Below the pieces are notes generated by a model, which saw nothing but the letters and a program-made list of their open reading frames with translations, made no database searches and had not been told where the DNA came from. The position numbers and the translations under genes are program-made. From JAFDVL01 sp031409955 (lineage in GTDB: Bacteria; Acidobacteriota; Blastocatellia; RBC074), in NCBI GenBank assembly GCA_031409955.1, contig JANNYF010000346.1:1-64000 (forward strand): a stretch of DNA of 64,000 bases, written 5' to 3'. Below, in pieces: positions 16,578-25,910 of this stretch (within the stretch, counting starts at the first letter, position 1; each line of letters begins with the position of its first letter).

Positions 16578-17801
16578 CTATTTGTTCGTCGTGTATACGA
16601 TCGTGTCGGGATGATAAATCTTCCAATCGAACCAATAATCTTTCAGCACCGCAATTTTCCTGAGTTGCTTTCCGGCAAGTGAGCCGCCAATGGCCTTACC
16701 GCTAAAATCCCACGTTGATCCGGTTTCTACATCTACGAATTGCAAGGGAGTCGTATCGGCTTTTGCAAAGAACTCCAACGTGCGGTCATCCACGCGACGA
16801 TCAAACACGCGCACGGATTTGTTGTCATCGCCCAGCCCAACAAAGATCGGTGTCGTGTCAATCGTGTTGATGATGAGGCGTTGTTGTTTCAAGACGTCCA
16901 TTGGGTAGGCAATGGCTTTGCCGTTCACGACGATGCCTGCAATCAAAGCGCGCGGTTTGAGTTTGTCATTCGCATCAACGGGTACGACGACGCGCATCTT
17001 CTCGTATTCTTCTTCCCAATTCGCGGCTTCGTACTGTTTGCTGACGCGGTCATCGGGGCGCAGCACGCGTCCGTTTGGATGTTCGCGCTTCCACACGGCG
17101 AACGTGATTTCATCGGTGAAGACGCCGTTGAGATTGCGGCCTTTGAATGTGCCTTGCATCGCTTCGCCGGAAACCTGTTGCCACCAGGTACCGGTTTCTT
17201 CATCGCGCATAATGAAGTTTTGGTTATTGATCCCCGCGAGGTGGAAGGTCAGTTTTTTGCCTTCGATTTCGGATTCCCACACCAGACCGGTGTGACAGAG
17301 CGTTCAGTAAGTCGCCGTGATCGGCTTGCCTCCGACGACATCGTTGACGACGTGATGATAGGCCATTTGCCGCACGGGATACGCGACCGCTTCGCCGTTG
17401 ATTTCGACTGCTAACACCATATCGTTGTCGTTGACGAAACTCGCTTCGCTGACTTTGGCGTAGGCGGCATTGGGCAGCGGATTGAACATCCACTCGAAAT
17501 GATTCTGGCGTGCAAACCACGTCGCGGCAAGCAATGGCACGAGCAAGAGCAGCATTGCAATGCGGCTCCACCATCGCGCGTTGCGCCAAAGCCTGAAGCA
17601 CAATAACAGCGCCAAAACAGAAGCGATGATGGTTGTCCACGGCGCGATGCGACGCAGCCAGAATGACCATTCTACGCCCGTCGCAGTTTGCGCTTTGAAC
17701 GGCATGATGACGAAGACAGGAATAGCGACGACCGCGAGGGCTGTGACAATCAGCAGCAACAGCGCGAGCCATAATTTCCAGCGGGAGTTTTTAGATTGCA
17801 T
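16578..17801 (-). CDS. DUF3179 membrane protein, probable selenoprotein (UxxC)
   Basis: A reading frame of 407 residues interrupted by one UGA (17306-17304). Upstream it gives two or three N-terminal membrane helices (residues about 9-33, 50-70, 78-95) and a DUF3179 start ending YHHVVNDVVGGKPITATY. Downstream the same frame continues TLCHTGLVWESEIEGKK for another 241 residues. DUF3179 proteins have a CxxC at this point (TYCPLC-type), so UGA replaces the first cysteine, giving U166-T-L-C169. A hairpin with a GGUCU loop starts 9 nt after the UGA (17278-17294). Selenocysteine insertion is therefore more likely than a pseudogene; both halves otherwise lack lesions. DUF3179 function is unknown, but the motif suggests thiol/selenol redox chemistry on the outer side of the membrane. 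Confidence 0.8.
17278..17294 (-). promoter_or_regulatory. Candidate bacterial SECIS hairpin in the DUF3179 gene
   Basis: On the minus strand, CACACCGGTCTGGTGTG: a 6-bp perfect stem closed by the loop GGUCU, beginning 9 nt after the in-frame UGA. The loop carries the G-U pair recognised by SelB and, from memory, matches the apical GGUCU of E. coli fdhF. Confidence 0.65.
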
Positions 17802-17832
17802 AAAAGTGGAAAGGTTACTTTCGGGGGTGAAC

Positions 17833-17925
17833 CACGGGGATCACGGGAGACACGGGGAAAAAATGACGAATAGTAGCCCTCATCTCAATTTCTTAATTCA
17901 CCCCGTGCGCCCCGTGATCCCCGTG
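17833..17925. repeat. Inverted repeat between the two UGA-containing genes
   Basis: CACGGGGATCACGGGAGACA (from 17833) is mirrored by CCCCGTGCGCCCCGTGATCC (from 17901) with a few mismatches, about 25 bp per arm with a loop of about 43 nt. It sits between the AhpD-like stop and the DUF3179 start. Confidence 0.7.
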
Positions 17926-17942
17926 ATGATACTACGCTACGA

Positions 17943-18512
17943 TCAATCACGCCCAACGCCGAGCGCATCCGCGACACGATTGATGTAATTGAACCACGAC
18001 GCGATCAACGTGATCTGCAAAATCGCTTGATCATCAAAACCCACGGCGCGCAATCGTTCGTGATAGCCCGGATGAATCTTCGTCGCATCTTTTGTGATTT
18101 GCACGACGTAATCCAGCATCGCGCGTTCGGCTTCGGTAATCGGCGCGGTTGTGTAATCGCTTTCCAGCGCCGCTACGAGGTCTTGATCTAAAGTCACCCG
18201 ACGCAGAAACTCTGCGTGCGATTCGATTCAGTAATGACAGTGGTTCGTGACGGATACCATCGTCGCAATCATTTCGTGGTGCTTGCGCTCCAGTGGCAAA
18301 TCCGGTGACATCAGCACGCCGAAGGTTGCAAACGCGTGATAGAGCGCGTCGGGAATCAAGCTGTGTGATGCGACGATGCTGGAGCCTTCGCCGTCCGGGG
18401 TCGGATGAATCGGCGTTGCATATTCACGCGGGTATAGTTCGCGTTGCTTTTGCGCGGCGGTGCGCAACGTTTCATCCGCTTCAGAAAAGGGAATGGTTTT
18501 GATCCAGGCCAT
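17943..18512 (-). CDS. Peroxidase-related AhpD-like protein, probable selenoprotein (CxxU)
   Basis: A frame of 189 residues interrupted by UGA at 18230-18228. It resembles the carboxymuconolactone-decarboxylase/AhpD fold of peroxidase-related enzymes (start MAWIKTIPFSEADETLRTA; C-terminal LIASWFNYINRVADALGVG). The redox motif before the UGA is SVTNHCHY; after it comes IESHAEFLRR. In cysteine homologues this reads CxYC...H, so the second (nucleophilic) cysteine is replaced, giving C92-H-Y-U95. A 7-bp hairpin with loop GUU begins 10 nt after the UGA. AhpD-like selenoproteins with CxxU are known from marine metagenomes. The gene starts 5 nt after the upstream CMD-domain gene, on the same transcript. 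Confidence 0.82.
18201..18217 (-). promoter_or_regulatory. Candidate bacterial SECIS hairpin in the AhpD-like gene
   Basis: On the minus strand, ACGCAGAGTTTCTGCGT: a perfect 7-bp stem with a GUU loop, 10 nt after the in-frame UGA. The loop lies 17 nt from the UGA, within the usual bacterial SECIS spacing. Confidence 0.62.
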
Positions 18513-18517
18513 AAAGG

Positions 18518-19798
18518 TTAGCTCTTCGGTTTGCGGACATCCTCGAAACTCTTGCCGTATGTTGCGTGATACATCTCAATCGCTTCGTCTTCGGACGGCA
18601 AGCGCAAGCCATCCGTAAAGCGATTCATATAGGCAAAATTGCCGCATTGCAATAACACTTCCAGCGCTCCCTGTGGCTGGAATTCTTTGACCAGTGCATC
18701 GTAATCGCTTTTCGTCAGCTTGGCTGGCTCGCGCGTAATTTTGCGAGCGAAGACGACCGCCGTCAACTCACGCGGCGTGAGCGCGGCATCGTCTTTCACC
18801 ATCGCCATCAGCTTCGCTGGATCAACATTCAAACGACGCAGCCCCTGCACCTGATGCAGCGTACAATAACGACAGCCGTTTGCCATCGAGATAGCGAACG
18901 AAACGTGCAGTTTGATTTCACGCGCGACGCTGTTGTAATCCCGCGACGTGGTCGTATAAGCGCGCCAGACTTTGGTGATGTCGGGTACGAGCAAAAACGC
19001 ACGTTGCGAATTGGCGATGCCGATACCCAAGCCGTTCGGATTCCTGGCCTGTTCCTGCGCCGCGCTCAGTGTGGTCGCCGCCAAGTTCATCTGTTCGTTG
19101 GAAACAAGCGAGACGCGCGCTGGAGGTGCTTCAAATTTGGTTGCTGTGACTTTCGCAATTGGCTCATCCAGCGCCCATTTTTCCACGGGCAGATTCGCAC
19201 CTTCGCAGTAGCGAATGAAGTAATTGAAAAATGCGGTCGTCATTGTTAGTTCGACGATCTGTGAATCGTTGAATTGCGCGCGCGTGGTTTGAAATTCGAC
19301 ATCGCTGACGCCATGAACATCGCGTGTCAACGATTCCGCGTAGCGAATCGCCGCCGCTTCGCTCGCGCTCATGGATTTCTCATCATTGGACTTCAAGCAC
19401 GCCAATAGCTTTTGGCCTTTGTCTGATGCCCGCAGCAAGCGTTGTAAATGTGCTGCCGGATACGCGCTCCACCACACTTGGGCAATGCGCAACCCCATTG
19501 CCATTTTAGTTTCGGGCGCAATCGTGCCGTTGTACAAATAGCCTTTGAAGGCTTCGGCTAATGGTTTCGCGCTCTTGGGCAGCAATGCCAAGCCGCGCGC
19601 GTAGTTGGGGATTTTGCCCGCCTCCAACACGTCCGCACCTTTGATGAAGTCGGCGTTCTCATCGGCGAGCGGAACGTTTGGTTGCGCGGTTTGTTTGGCT
19701 TTTGCCGCCTGATTCAACGCATCAATGGAGATGAGTTTGTTTTGGGCAAATGCCGTTGTGGCGGTGATGATGAGCAAGAAAGTGATGAGTTGTTTCAT
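18518..19798 (-). CDS. Secreted protein with two carboxymuconolactone-decarboxylase-like regions
   Basis: An exported protein of 426 residues. A signal peptide (about 1-20, ending TTAFAQ) is followed by an AhpD-like region (about 80-225) without the cysteine pair. A second region (about 285-425) has the complete redox motif GCRYCTLHQ (cysteines near 308 and 311). Such proteins act as alkyl-hydroperoxidase-type thiol peroxidases or are uncharacterised. It is the cysteine counterpart of the UGA-containing gene 5 nt downstream, with which it must be co-transcribed. The start at 19798 (ATG) is preferred over GTG 19807. Confidence 0.82.
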   Translation of the reverse strand: MKQLITFLLIITATTAFAQNKLISIDALNQAAKAKQTAQPNVPLADENADFIKGADVLEAGKIPNYARGLALLPKSAKPLAEAFKGYLYNGTIAPETKMAMGLRIAQVWWSAYPAAHLQRLLRASDKGQKLLACLKSNDEKSMSASEAAAIRYAESLTRDVHGVSDVEFQTTRAQFNDSQIVELTMTTAFFNYFIRYCEGANLPVEKWALDEPIAKVTATKFEAPPARVSLVSNEQMNLAATTLSAAQEQARNPNGLGIGIANSQRAFLLVPDITKVWRAYTTTSRDYNSVAREIKLHVSFAISMANGCRYCTLHQVQGLRRLNVDPAKLMAMVKDDAALTPRELTAVVFARKITREPAKLTKSDYDALVKEFQPQGALEVLLQCGNFAYMNRFTDGLRLPSEDEAIEMYHATYGKSFEDVRKPKS

Positions 19799-19816
19799 AG
19801 CGAACACGAGGAAGAA

Positions 19817-19887
19817 TTAGACAGGATTTACAGGATTCACAAGATGGCTTTTGTCCTAATCTTGTTCATCTTGTAAATCCTGTCTAA
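19817..19887. repeat. Inverted repeat upstream of the CMD-like gene
   Basis: TTAGACAGGATTTACAGGAT (from 19817) is mirrored at 19859-19887 with 25 of 29 matching. The hairpin has a short loop of about 13 nt and lies between the TonB receptor stop and the next gene on the same strand. Confidence 0.7.
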
Positions 19888-19896
19888 CTGAAATTA

Positions 19897-22800
19897 CTAA
19901 AAAATAAATCGCGCGCCGATTTGCAGCGTGCGCGCTTCAAACGCTTGCGTAGACTTGCCGAAATTGCTCAACGACAAATCTGCATTCGGCAAATAGAGGT
20001 TCACTTGATTGAGCGCATTGAATGCTTCCAGGCGCAATTGTAACTGCTTTTTCTCGCGGACAGCAAAGGTGCGAGCCAGCGATAAATCTACCGCAGAATA
20101 GCGCGGACCACGAAAGGTGTTGCGCCCCAACGTGCCGGATTGACCGGGTGTCGGGGCTGGGAAGAGGCTGGCAGGGAATAAGCCATTCAAAAACTCAGCC
20201 TTGCTGAACGACGATTGAATTACGCCAGCCGCTGGAGCGTTCGGGCGATCATAAAATCCACCGCCGACCGCGCCGCCGCCACCATCGCGGTTGTAATCGC
20301 CGCCTGCTGTTGACGCTGCGCCATTCCACACCGAAAACGGTCGCCCCGATTGCTGTGACAGAATCGTTGCCACTTGCCAGCCATTGGCGAGGTGCGCAAT
20401 GACTTTGTTGCTTGCCGCGACATTCGGCAGCCACAATAACTGCGCCGAGAAGCGATGCGGAATATCGAACAGCGACCGCGCCCGCTCACAGCGCAAGCAA
20501 TCAATATTTACTGCGCCTTTGCCCGGTTCAGAGTTATCGGCAAATTGTCCGGTCGAAGTATCGGACGACGTATCCAGCCATTTCGACCAACGATAATTGG
20601 CTTGGAAGGAAAAGCCTTTCGACAGGTTGCAGCGCGCCTCCCACGTCATCGCATGATAGCTCGACGTCACGCCATTCGTCACAAACAACAACGTGCTGAA
20701 GTTCGGATTGATGCGGTCTTCCTTGCTGTCCAGCAAATCTCCGGCAAAGCGATTCACGTCGTCAATGCGTTCCAGGTTGATGCCGTTTGTGCCAACGTAG
20801 CCGGCCTCGACAATCCAACCCTTCCACACTTCGCGTTGCAAATTCAAAAACCAGCTTTGGCTGTACTGTGTTTTGATGTCAGGGTTCACGACGAAGCCGG
20901 TGGGGCGAATCGCGTTTTGTCCGGCGGGCGTATTGACGCCGCCTTGTGCATTTAAGCCGCGCCCGAAGTCTGAATTAAAGGGAACAGGGATGCCATACAG
21001 AATGCGCGTGCCGATTTTGTTCGACGGTTGCACGACGCCCTGCAACGCATCAGGAGGCAATGCCCGCGCGCCCGAAATAGATTGGCCGTGATGCGGTTGG
21101 TACGCCAAACTATAACCCGCGCGAATCGCCGATTTGCCATCGCCGAACGGATCATAAGCCAAGCCAATGCGCGGCGAAAAATTGTTTTTCTGCGGCGTAT
21201 ACAAACGGTCAACACGCGTCAGACTGGCGCTCGCCAAACGTGCTTGGAACGTGCTGCCCTGTCCAAACACAATCGAAGACAAGCGTCCCTCGCGTTCCTG
21301 GACATCGCCGAAATAGTCGTGCCGCAAGCCCAGATTCAAATTGAGCTTGGCATTGACCTTCCAGTCATCTTGGAAAAAGAAGGCCGTTTCGTGTTGCACA
21401 AAATAGCGCGGAAAATTCGTGCGCTCGCCTGTATTTGGATTCACGGTCAGCGTTTGGCGAAACGGTTGATCGGTGACGAAGCTGGCAATGCTGGTGAACG
21501 TGTATGTACCTGCATCCGGCTGTGCGATGGACAAGCCTTTGAATAAACGCCGATATTCACCGCCGACGCGCAACGCGTGTTTGCCGCGATCCAGTATCAG
21601 CACGTCGCGGATTTCATACGTGCGAATTTTCGTCGCGCTGTTGAAGAAATCACCCCAGCCTGCCGTGAAGCCTGTTACCGTGATGTTTGGCACCACTGCA
21701 TCGTCATTGCCGCGATTGGTCGAGATCGTTTGGAAGGCAAAGCGCGCATCATTCACCGCGCGATTCATCACTTTTGTGTAGCCCAGATTCGTGTTGGAAA
21801 ACTTGCCGCCATACGCGCCGCGCATTCCGCGCATCACACGCCCCAGCCCGGCCTGCGCGACGGAACCGCTGGAACCCCCGTTGTTGTCGGCTTGGTTTTC
21901 ATAAATGTAACGCCCGTAAATTTTGTCTTTGCCGTCATTGAAAGCATGATCCACGCGCCCCAGATACTGATTGAAACGCACAACGTCATTGAGCGTCGTG
22001 AACAGCGTCCCATTTGTTGGGATGAATTGCCCGCCGCTAATACTCAGGCAGTTGTTGCTGGCGGCGGTGCAGTTGTTGATGATCTGTGGCGTGGGCGCAG
22101 CGAACTTGGTCAGCAATTGATTCGCAATGCTGTTCGGCGCAGTCAGCTTGACGTAGTCGCGCAGTTGCGGCGTTTCGACTTGAAACGAAGAGGCGCGTCC
22201 GGCTGCATTGCGTGTGCCTTCATAACTGCCAAAGAAAAAGGTTTTGTCTTTGATGATGGGGCCGCCCATATTGCCGCCGAATTGATTGAAAATCTGCGGC
22301 GGTGTGTTCGTCGCAAAAAAGTTGCGCGCATTCAGCGCGGCGTTGCGATGAAACTCCCAGAGGCGACCGTGGAATTGATTCGTGCCTGTCTTCGTGCGGA
22401 GGTTGATGACGGCTCCGTTGCCACGCCCAAACTCGCTGGAAAAGTTATTCGTCTGGATTTGTACTTCTTCGATGGCTTCGATGCTTGGCACAATCGCGGG
22501 TTCGCCCGAATTGTTCGAGTTGGAATTCATCGCGCCGTCCAGCACATAGTTGTTGCCGCGATAGCGATTGCCATTGACCGTGACAACCGGCGAACTGGTC
22601 AATTTGGTGGAGTTGGCTGCGCCGGGAATGAACGTCGCGCCTGCGCTGAGTTTGGTCAACGCAAACACATCGCGTTGCGGAATCGGCAGCTCAGAAACTT
22701 TCTGTTGATCGAGGGTATTGGACACGCGCCCTTCCGTAGCGATTTGCAATTGCGCGGCGCTGCCTTCGATTTGGATGATCTCTTGCAAATCGCCCACCTG

Positions 22801-23130
22801 CAATTGAATTTTCAGCTCCGCCGTTTGCCCAACAGCGAGCTTGACGTTTTGTTGCAGGAAGGTTTTGAAGCCGTTGTTTTTCAGGCAGACGGTGTACCTG
22901 CCCGGCGGCACGCTGGCAAAAGTAACCTGCCCGTTTCCGTCGGTCGCGCCGATGCGCTTCTCGTTGGTTTCTTCATTGAGGATGTCGGCGTAGGTTCCGG
23001 CCATCGGGCTGTGCAATGAATCGCTCACGCTGATTTTCAGCGTGGCTTCGGTGATTTGAGCAGACGCTGTCAGCGCAAAAAAAACGCAGCTAAGCAGCGA
23101 AAAAGAAAGTCTTGCTAGAAATGGGTTCAT
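19897..23130 (-). CDS. TonB-dependent receptor with carboxypeptidase-regulatory domain (Oar-like)
   Basis: An outer-membrane protein of 1077 residues. A signal peptide (about 1-25) is followed by a beta-sandwich CarboxypepD_reg domain (about 30-110, GQVTFASVPPGRYTVCLKN) and a plug domain (about 115-230). The rest is a long beta-barrel with repeated aromatic and N/G-rich strands, ending in the aromatic IGARFIF. This architecture is the large acidobacterial family of Oar-like receptors thought to take up oligosaccharides or similar ligands. The start at 23130 precedes the hydrophobic signal; the frame from 23175 adds 15 residues without support. The GH127-like hydrolase upstream on the same strand hints at a sugar ligand. 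Confidence 0.92.
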   Translation of the reverse strand: MNPFLARLSFSLLSCVFFALTASAQITEATLKISVSDSLHSPMAGTYADILNEETNEKRIGATDGNGQVTFASVPPGRYTVCLKNNGFKTFLQQNVKLAVGQTAELKIQLQVGDLQEIIQIEGSAAQLQIATEGRVSNTLDQQKVSELPIPQRDVFALTKLSAGATFIPGAANSTKLTSSPVVTVNGNRYRGNNYVLDGAMNSNSNNSGEPAIVPSIEAIEEVQIQTNNFSSEFGRGNGAVINLRTKTGTNQFHGRLWEFHRNAALNARNFFATNTPPQIFNQFGGNMGGPIIKDKTFFFGSYEGTRNAAGRASSFQVETPQLRDYVKLTAPNSIANQLLTKFAAPTPQIINNCTAASNNCLSISGGQFIPTNGTLFTTLNDVVRFNQYLGRVDHAFNDGKDKIYGRYIYENQADNNGGSSGSVAQAGLGRVMRGMRGAYGGKFSNTNLGYTKVMNRAVNDARFAFQTISTNRGNDDAVVPNITVTGFTAGWGDFFNSATKIRTYEIRDVLILDRGKHALRVGGEYRRLFKGLSIAQPDAGTYTFTSIASFVTDQPFRQTLTVNPNTGERTNFPRYFVQHETAFFFQDDWKVNAKLNLNLGLRHDYFGDVQEREGRLSSIVFGQGSTFQARLASASLTRVDRLYTPQKNNFSPRIGLAYDPFGDGKSAIRAGYSLAYQPHHGQSISGARALPPDALQGVVQPSNKIGTRILYGIPVPFNSDFGRGLNAQGGVNTPAGQNAIRPTGFVVNPDIKTQYSQSWFLNLQREVWKGWIVEAGYVGTNGINLERIDDVNRFAGDLLDSKEDRINPNFSTLLFVTNGVTSSYHAMTWEARCNLSKGFSFQANYRWSKWLDTSSDTSTGQFADNSEPGKGAVNIDCLRCERARSLFDIPHRFSAQLLWLPNVAASNKVIAHLANGWQVATILSQQSGRPFSVWNGAASTAGGDYNRDGGGGAVGGGFYDRPNAPAAGVIQSSFSKAEFLNGLFPASLFPAPTPGQSGTLGRNTFRGPRYSAVDLSLARTFAVREKKQLQLRLEAFNALNQVNLYLPNADLSLSNFGKSTQAFEARTLQIGARFIF

Positions 23131-23231
23131 GGTGAACCGGAGCCTAGCACAACTCTTTGGTGCGGTCTTGGACACTGAGATGGACTGTTGCGTCGAACTT
23201 TAGTTGCAGGTTCAAATCGCGGCTCAGGATA

Positions 23232-23270
23232 ATGAATGGGCGGTATTTACCATTGCCTGACCGTATTCAT
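23232..23270 (-). promoter_or_regulatory. Small dyad upstream of the TonB receptor gene
   Basis: ATGAAT (23232) and CGGT (23241) pair with ACCG (23260) and ATTCAT (23265), giving an interrupted dyad about 100 nt before the receptor start. It could be an operator or a weak hairpin; neither is proven. Confidence 0.25.
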
Positions 23271-23298
23271 TCACCAGTTTTTGGTTCACTACTCTCTG

Positions 23299-25128
23299 TC
23301 AGGCCTTCCTGAAATAAGTGTTGTAGCTTTCCGACTGAACATCGAAATAAGGCACGAAGACCAGTTCCTTGCCGTTCACGCTTAGTACATAACTATCCGA
23401 CTGTCCCTTGACCGGCTTCAGCGCCGCAGGTAGCGCCACCGGAGTTTGTTCGAGTCCTTCCCAGGGATTGAGACCAACATACAACACCGACCCGCGCAAC
23501 AACGCGACAACGTCGGGGTGGCTCTCATCAATCGGCAGCGTGCGCAACGGCTGCGGCACCATTACATCAACCGTATCGCCCTGCTTCCAGTTCCGCTCAA
23601 TCACCGCATATTGGCCTGCTTTCGCCGGGTTGGCGGATTGCCCCTTCACGCGGATGGTCGCGCCGCTCGTCCACGCCGGAATGCGGACTTTGAGCGCAAA
23701 CTTCCCGCCTGAACGAATGGTGATGCGGCTCGTGTCTTCGGCTGGATAATTTGTTGTCTGCTCCACAACGACTGTGCCACTCGGCCTTTTCCAACGCACC
23801 GTCGAAGGCGTGAACAAATTGACGTACAGCGCATCGTCATCGTGAAAATAAATCTTGAGTACATAATCGGCGACGCCCTGCACCAGTGTGCCCGAACAGC
23901 AAGGCCATTTGCGGTGATAGTATTTTTTGACCGCACTCGCTCCATAGTTCGAATAGTAAGGATAGCCGCCGTCGCTATCGGGCGTCCGCGTTGCGAGCAT
24001 CGTGTTGTAGAGCGTGCGTTCCAGCCCGTCCGCATAACGCGGATCACCGGTCAAGCGGATGAGATAGCGCGCCAGTTTCAGATCGGCATAACTGCCACAC
24101 AGTGTTTCAAAATGAGCAGTGGAGTTGGACAGGCTTTCAAATAGCTTGCCCTTGCCCAGTTCGACGAACTGCTCTTCCGGCCCCCAGCCACCTGACGCGA
24201 ACCGCTGGGCTTCCATAAAATGCCAGGCATTTTCCAGCGCTCTCTTGTACTTTGGATTGCCAGTTGCGAGATACGCCTGCCCGCCGGAGCTAAGCGCAAT
24301 GGTATGGCTGTAGGCGTGCTTAGTGGGCAACACATCCTTGCCCGCCGCCAACGGATCGAACCATTCTGTGTCCAAAAGATAGTGAACCGCGAGGTCGTAA
24401 TATTTGCTGTCGCCAGTGACTTCGGCTGCAGCGAATAGGTTTTCGGACAGCACATAAGTTTCGTCATAAGGCGGGTCTTTTTTCCCGATCCGGTCTTTGC
24501 TAAGCGGCGAAATAAAAGGGCGGCATTTTGCGATCACTTCGGGCAGCAATTCTTTCGCCTGCGCGACGCCGCTCAACCGATAAGCATCCAGCAAGCCGAC
24601 GACATATTTGTCCATCACATACGCTGGCCACATCTTTTCCGCGCCCGGCCCGGCATACGGGTTGTCCGTCCGCGCCAGGAACTCACCGAAGCCCGTGACG
24701 AGGGCACGTACCTTGTCGTGACATGCCTGATCTTCCGTCGCCGCCCCGATGCGCGCCAGACCGGAAAGATACTGCCCAAAGGTCAGCGCAGGCACGAATC
24801 CGTTGGCATCATACCAACCGCCCATATCGGGGCCGGGCGCAGGCAATCCGACTCGCTGGCGAAAGACCTTGAGCAACCGGTCATTTGATAAGGCCAGATA
24901 ATGCGTATGGATACGATCAAACTGCTGCTTGAGCCGCCCTCCGGTCAGCCGCACCGCACCATAAGGAAACTCATGCACCAACTCCCTGCCAGTTGCAGGC
25001 GCGGCTTTATCCAATGCCCTGCCTGACAACGTTGCGAATGGTGTGGCCGTTACGGTGCAGGCCAGGCAACGAATCATTGCGCGGCGCGACAAATTGCTCT
25101 GCCTTGCATCTCCAGTTGGGTCTTTCAT
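23299..25128 (-). CDS. GH127-like glycoside hydrolase (DUF1680, beta-L-arabinofuranosidase type)
   Basis: A 609-residue protein. The N-terminus contains SRRAMIR followed by a hydrophobic stretch, a possible Tat signal. An (alpha/alpha)6 barrel follows (GGWYDANGFVPALTF, YVMDKYVVGLLDAYRLSG). The presumed active site shows E in FETLCGSY (about 340) and the cysteine pair in WPCCSGTL (about 408-409). These fit the Glu/Cys zinc site described for beta-L-arabinofuranosidases of GH127. C-terminal beta domains follow. GGAGG lies just before the start at 25128. It is likely exported and may cleave plant arabinosides; the exact substrate is not certain. Confidence 0.85.
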   Translation of the reverse strand: MKDPTGDARQSNLSRRAMIRCLACTVTATPFATLSGRALDKAAPATGRELVHEFPYGAVRLTGGRLKQQFDRIHTHYLALSNDRLLKVFRQRVGLPAPGPDMGGWYDANGFVPALTFGQYLSGLARIGAATEDQACHDKVRALVTGFGEFLARTDNPYAGPGAEKMWPAYVMDKYVVGLLDAYRLSGVAQAKELLPEVIAKCRPFISPLSKDRIGKKDPPYDETYVLSENLFAAAEVTGDSKYYDLAVHYLLDTEWFDPLAAGKDVLPTKHAYSHTIALSSGGQAYLATGNPKYKRALENAWHFMEAQRFASGGWGPEEQFVELGKGKLFESLSNSTAHFETLCGSYADLKLARYLIRLTGDPRYADGLERTLYNTMLATRTPDSDGGYPYYSNYGASAVKKYYHRKWPCCSGTLVQGVADYVLKIYFHDDDALYVNLFTPSTVRWKRPSGTVVVEQTTNYPAEDTSRITIRSGGKFALKVRIPAWTSGATIRVKGQSANPAKAGQYAVIERNWKQGDTVDVMVPQPLRTLPIDESHPDVVALLRGSVLYVGLNPWEGLEQTPVALPAALKPVKGQSDSYVLSVNGKELVFVPYFDVQSESYNTYFRKA

Positions 25129-25172
25129 CTCTTGCCTCCGCTGTGAAGCGATTTGTAAAGGGCAATAGTTTC

Positions 25173-25910
25173 TCAGGTGAATACCAATTTGCAACCTGCA
25201 ATCAGTAAGACAACCGCCAACAGCTTTTTGATGAACCCCACCGAAAATTGCTGGCTACCGAGATAAGAACCAATCGCCCCGCCTGTAACGGCTGCAATGG
25301 CTATCGGCAAGGCAAAAAAGGGAAGTTGCTTCGTGCTACTGATGTTGCCGAGCAATCCCGCAATGGAATTGACGAGGATGAAAAGCGCCGAGACGGCTGA
25401 AGCGGTTTTCGTTTTTGACCAGCGAAAGAAAATCATCAATGGCGTCAAAAAGATTCCGCCGCCCGTTCCGGTCAACCCTGACAACAAGCCGAGACCTGCG
25501 CCAGTAACTACGGCTAACGGTTTAGAAGGAGGCGTTACTTCTCGGTCATCCATCTTCGGCTCAAAGAAAAATCGCACTGCCGAATACAGCAATACCAGTC
25601 CCACTAAAATCTTGAATAAATGCGTCGGCAGGTTGATGTATCCGCCCAGAAATGCGAGCGGAATGGACAACACGGCAAACGGCCAAAACAGCGACCACGA
25701 GAAATGTCCGGCGCGCCAGAATTGCCACGAGGTCAGGCTGGCGACCAGAATATTCAAGACGAGTGCGGAAGGTTTGATGACGCTCGGAGCCAGGCCAAAC
25801 AACGTCATCACCGCGATATAACCGGACGCTCCCGCGTGGCCGACAGAGGAATACAAAAATGCGACCAGCAGGATGGCGAGACCCAATAGAATCAAGGTTC
25901 CGACGGTCAT
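25173..25910 (-). CDS. TauE/SafE-family sulfite or organic-anion exporter
   Basis: Membrane protein of 245 residues with about eight hydrophobic helices. TauE/SafE motifs include SSVGHAGASGYIAVM in the first half and GLLSGLTGTGGGIFLTPLMI in the middle. The family exports sulfite, sulfoacetate or related anions. Its ATG overlaps the stop of the molybdopterin-domain gene by 4 nt (ATGA), so the two are translationally coupled. Since molybdopterin-domain proteins include sulfite oxidases, a sulfite link is plausible but inferred. Confidence 0.88.
   Translation of the reverse strand: MTVGTLILLGLAILLVAFLYSSVGHAGASGYIAVMTLFGLAPSVIKPSALVLNILVASLTSWQFWRAGHFSWSLFWPFAVLSIPLAFLGGYINLPTHLFKILVGLVLLYSAVRFFFEPKMDDREVTPPSKPLAVVTGAGLGLLSGLTGTGGGIFLTPLMIFFRWSKTKTASAVSALFILVNSIAGLLGNISSTKQLPFFALPIAIAAVTGGAIGSYLGSQQFSVGFIKKLLAVVLLIAGCKLVFT

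Noticed and set aside
21577..23019. 480-codon open frame opposite the TonB receptor.
   Set aside because: It is antisense to a well-supported receptor gene and resembles no known protein.
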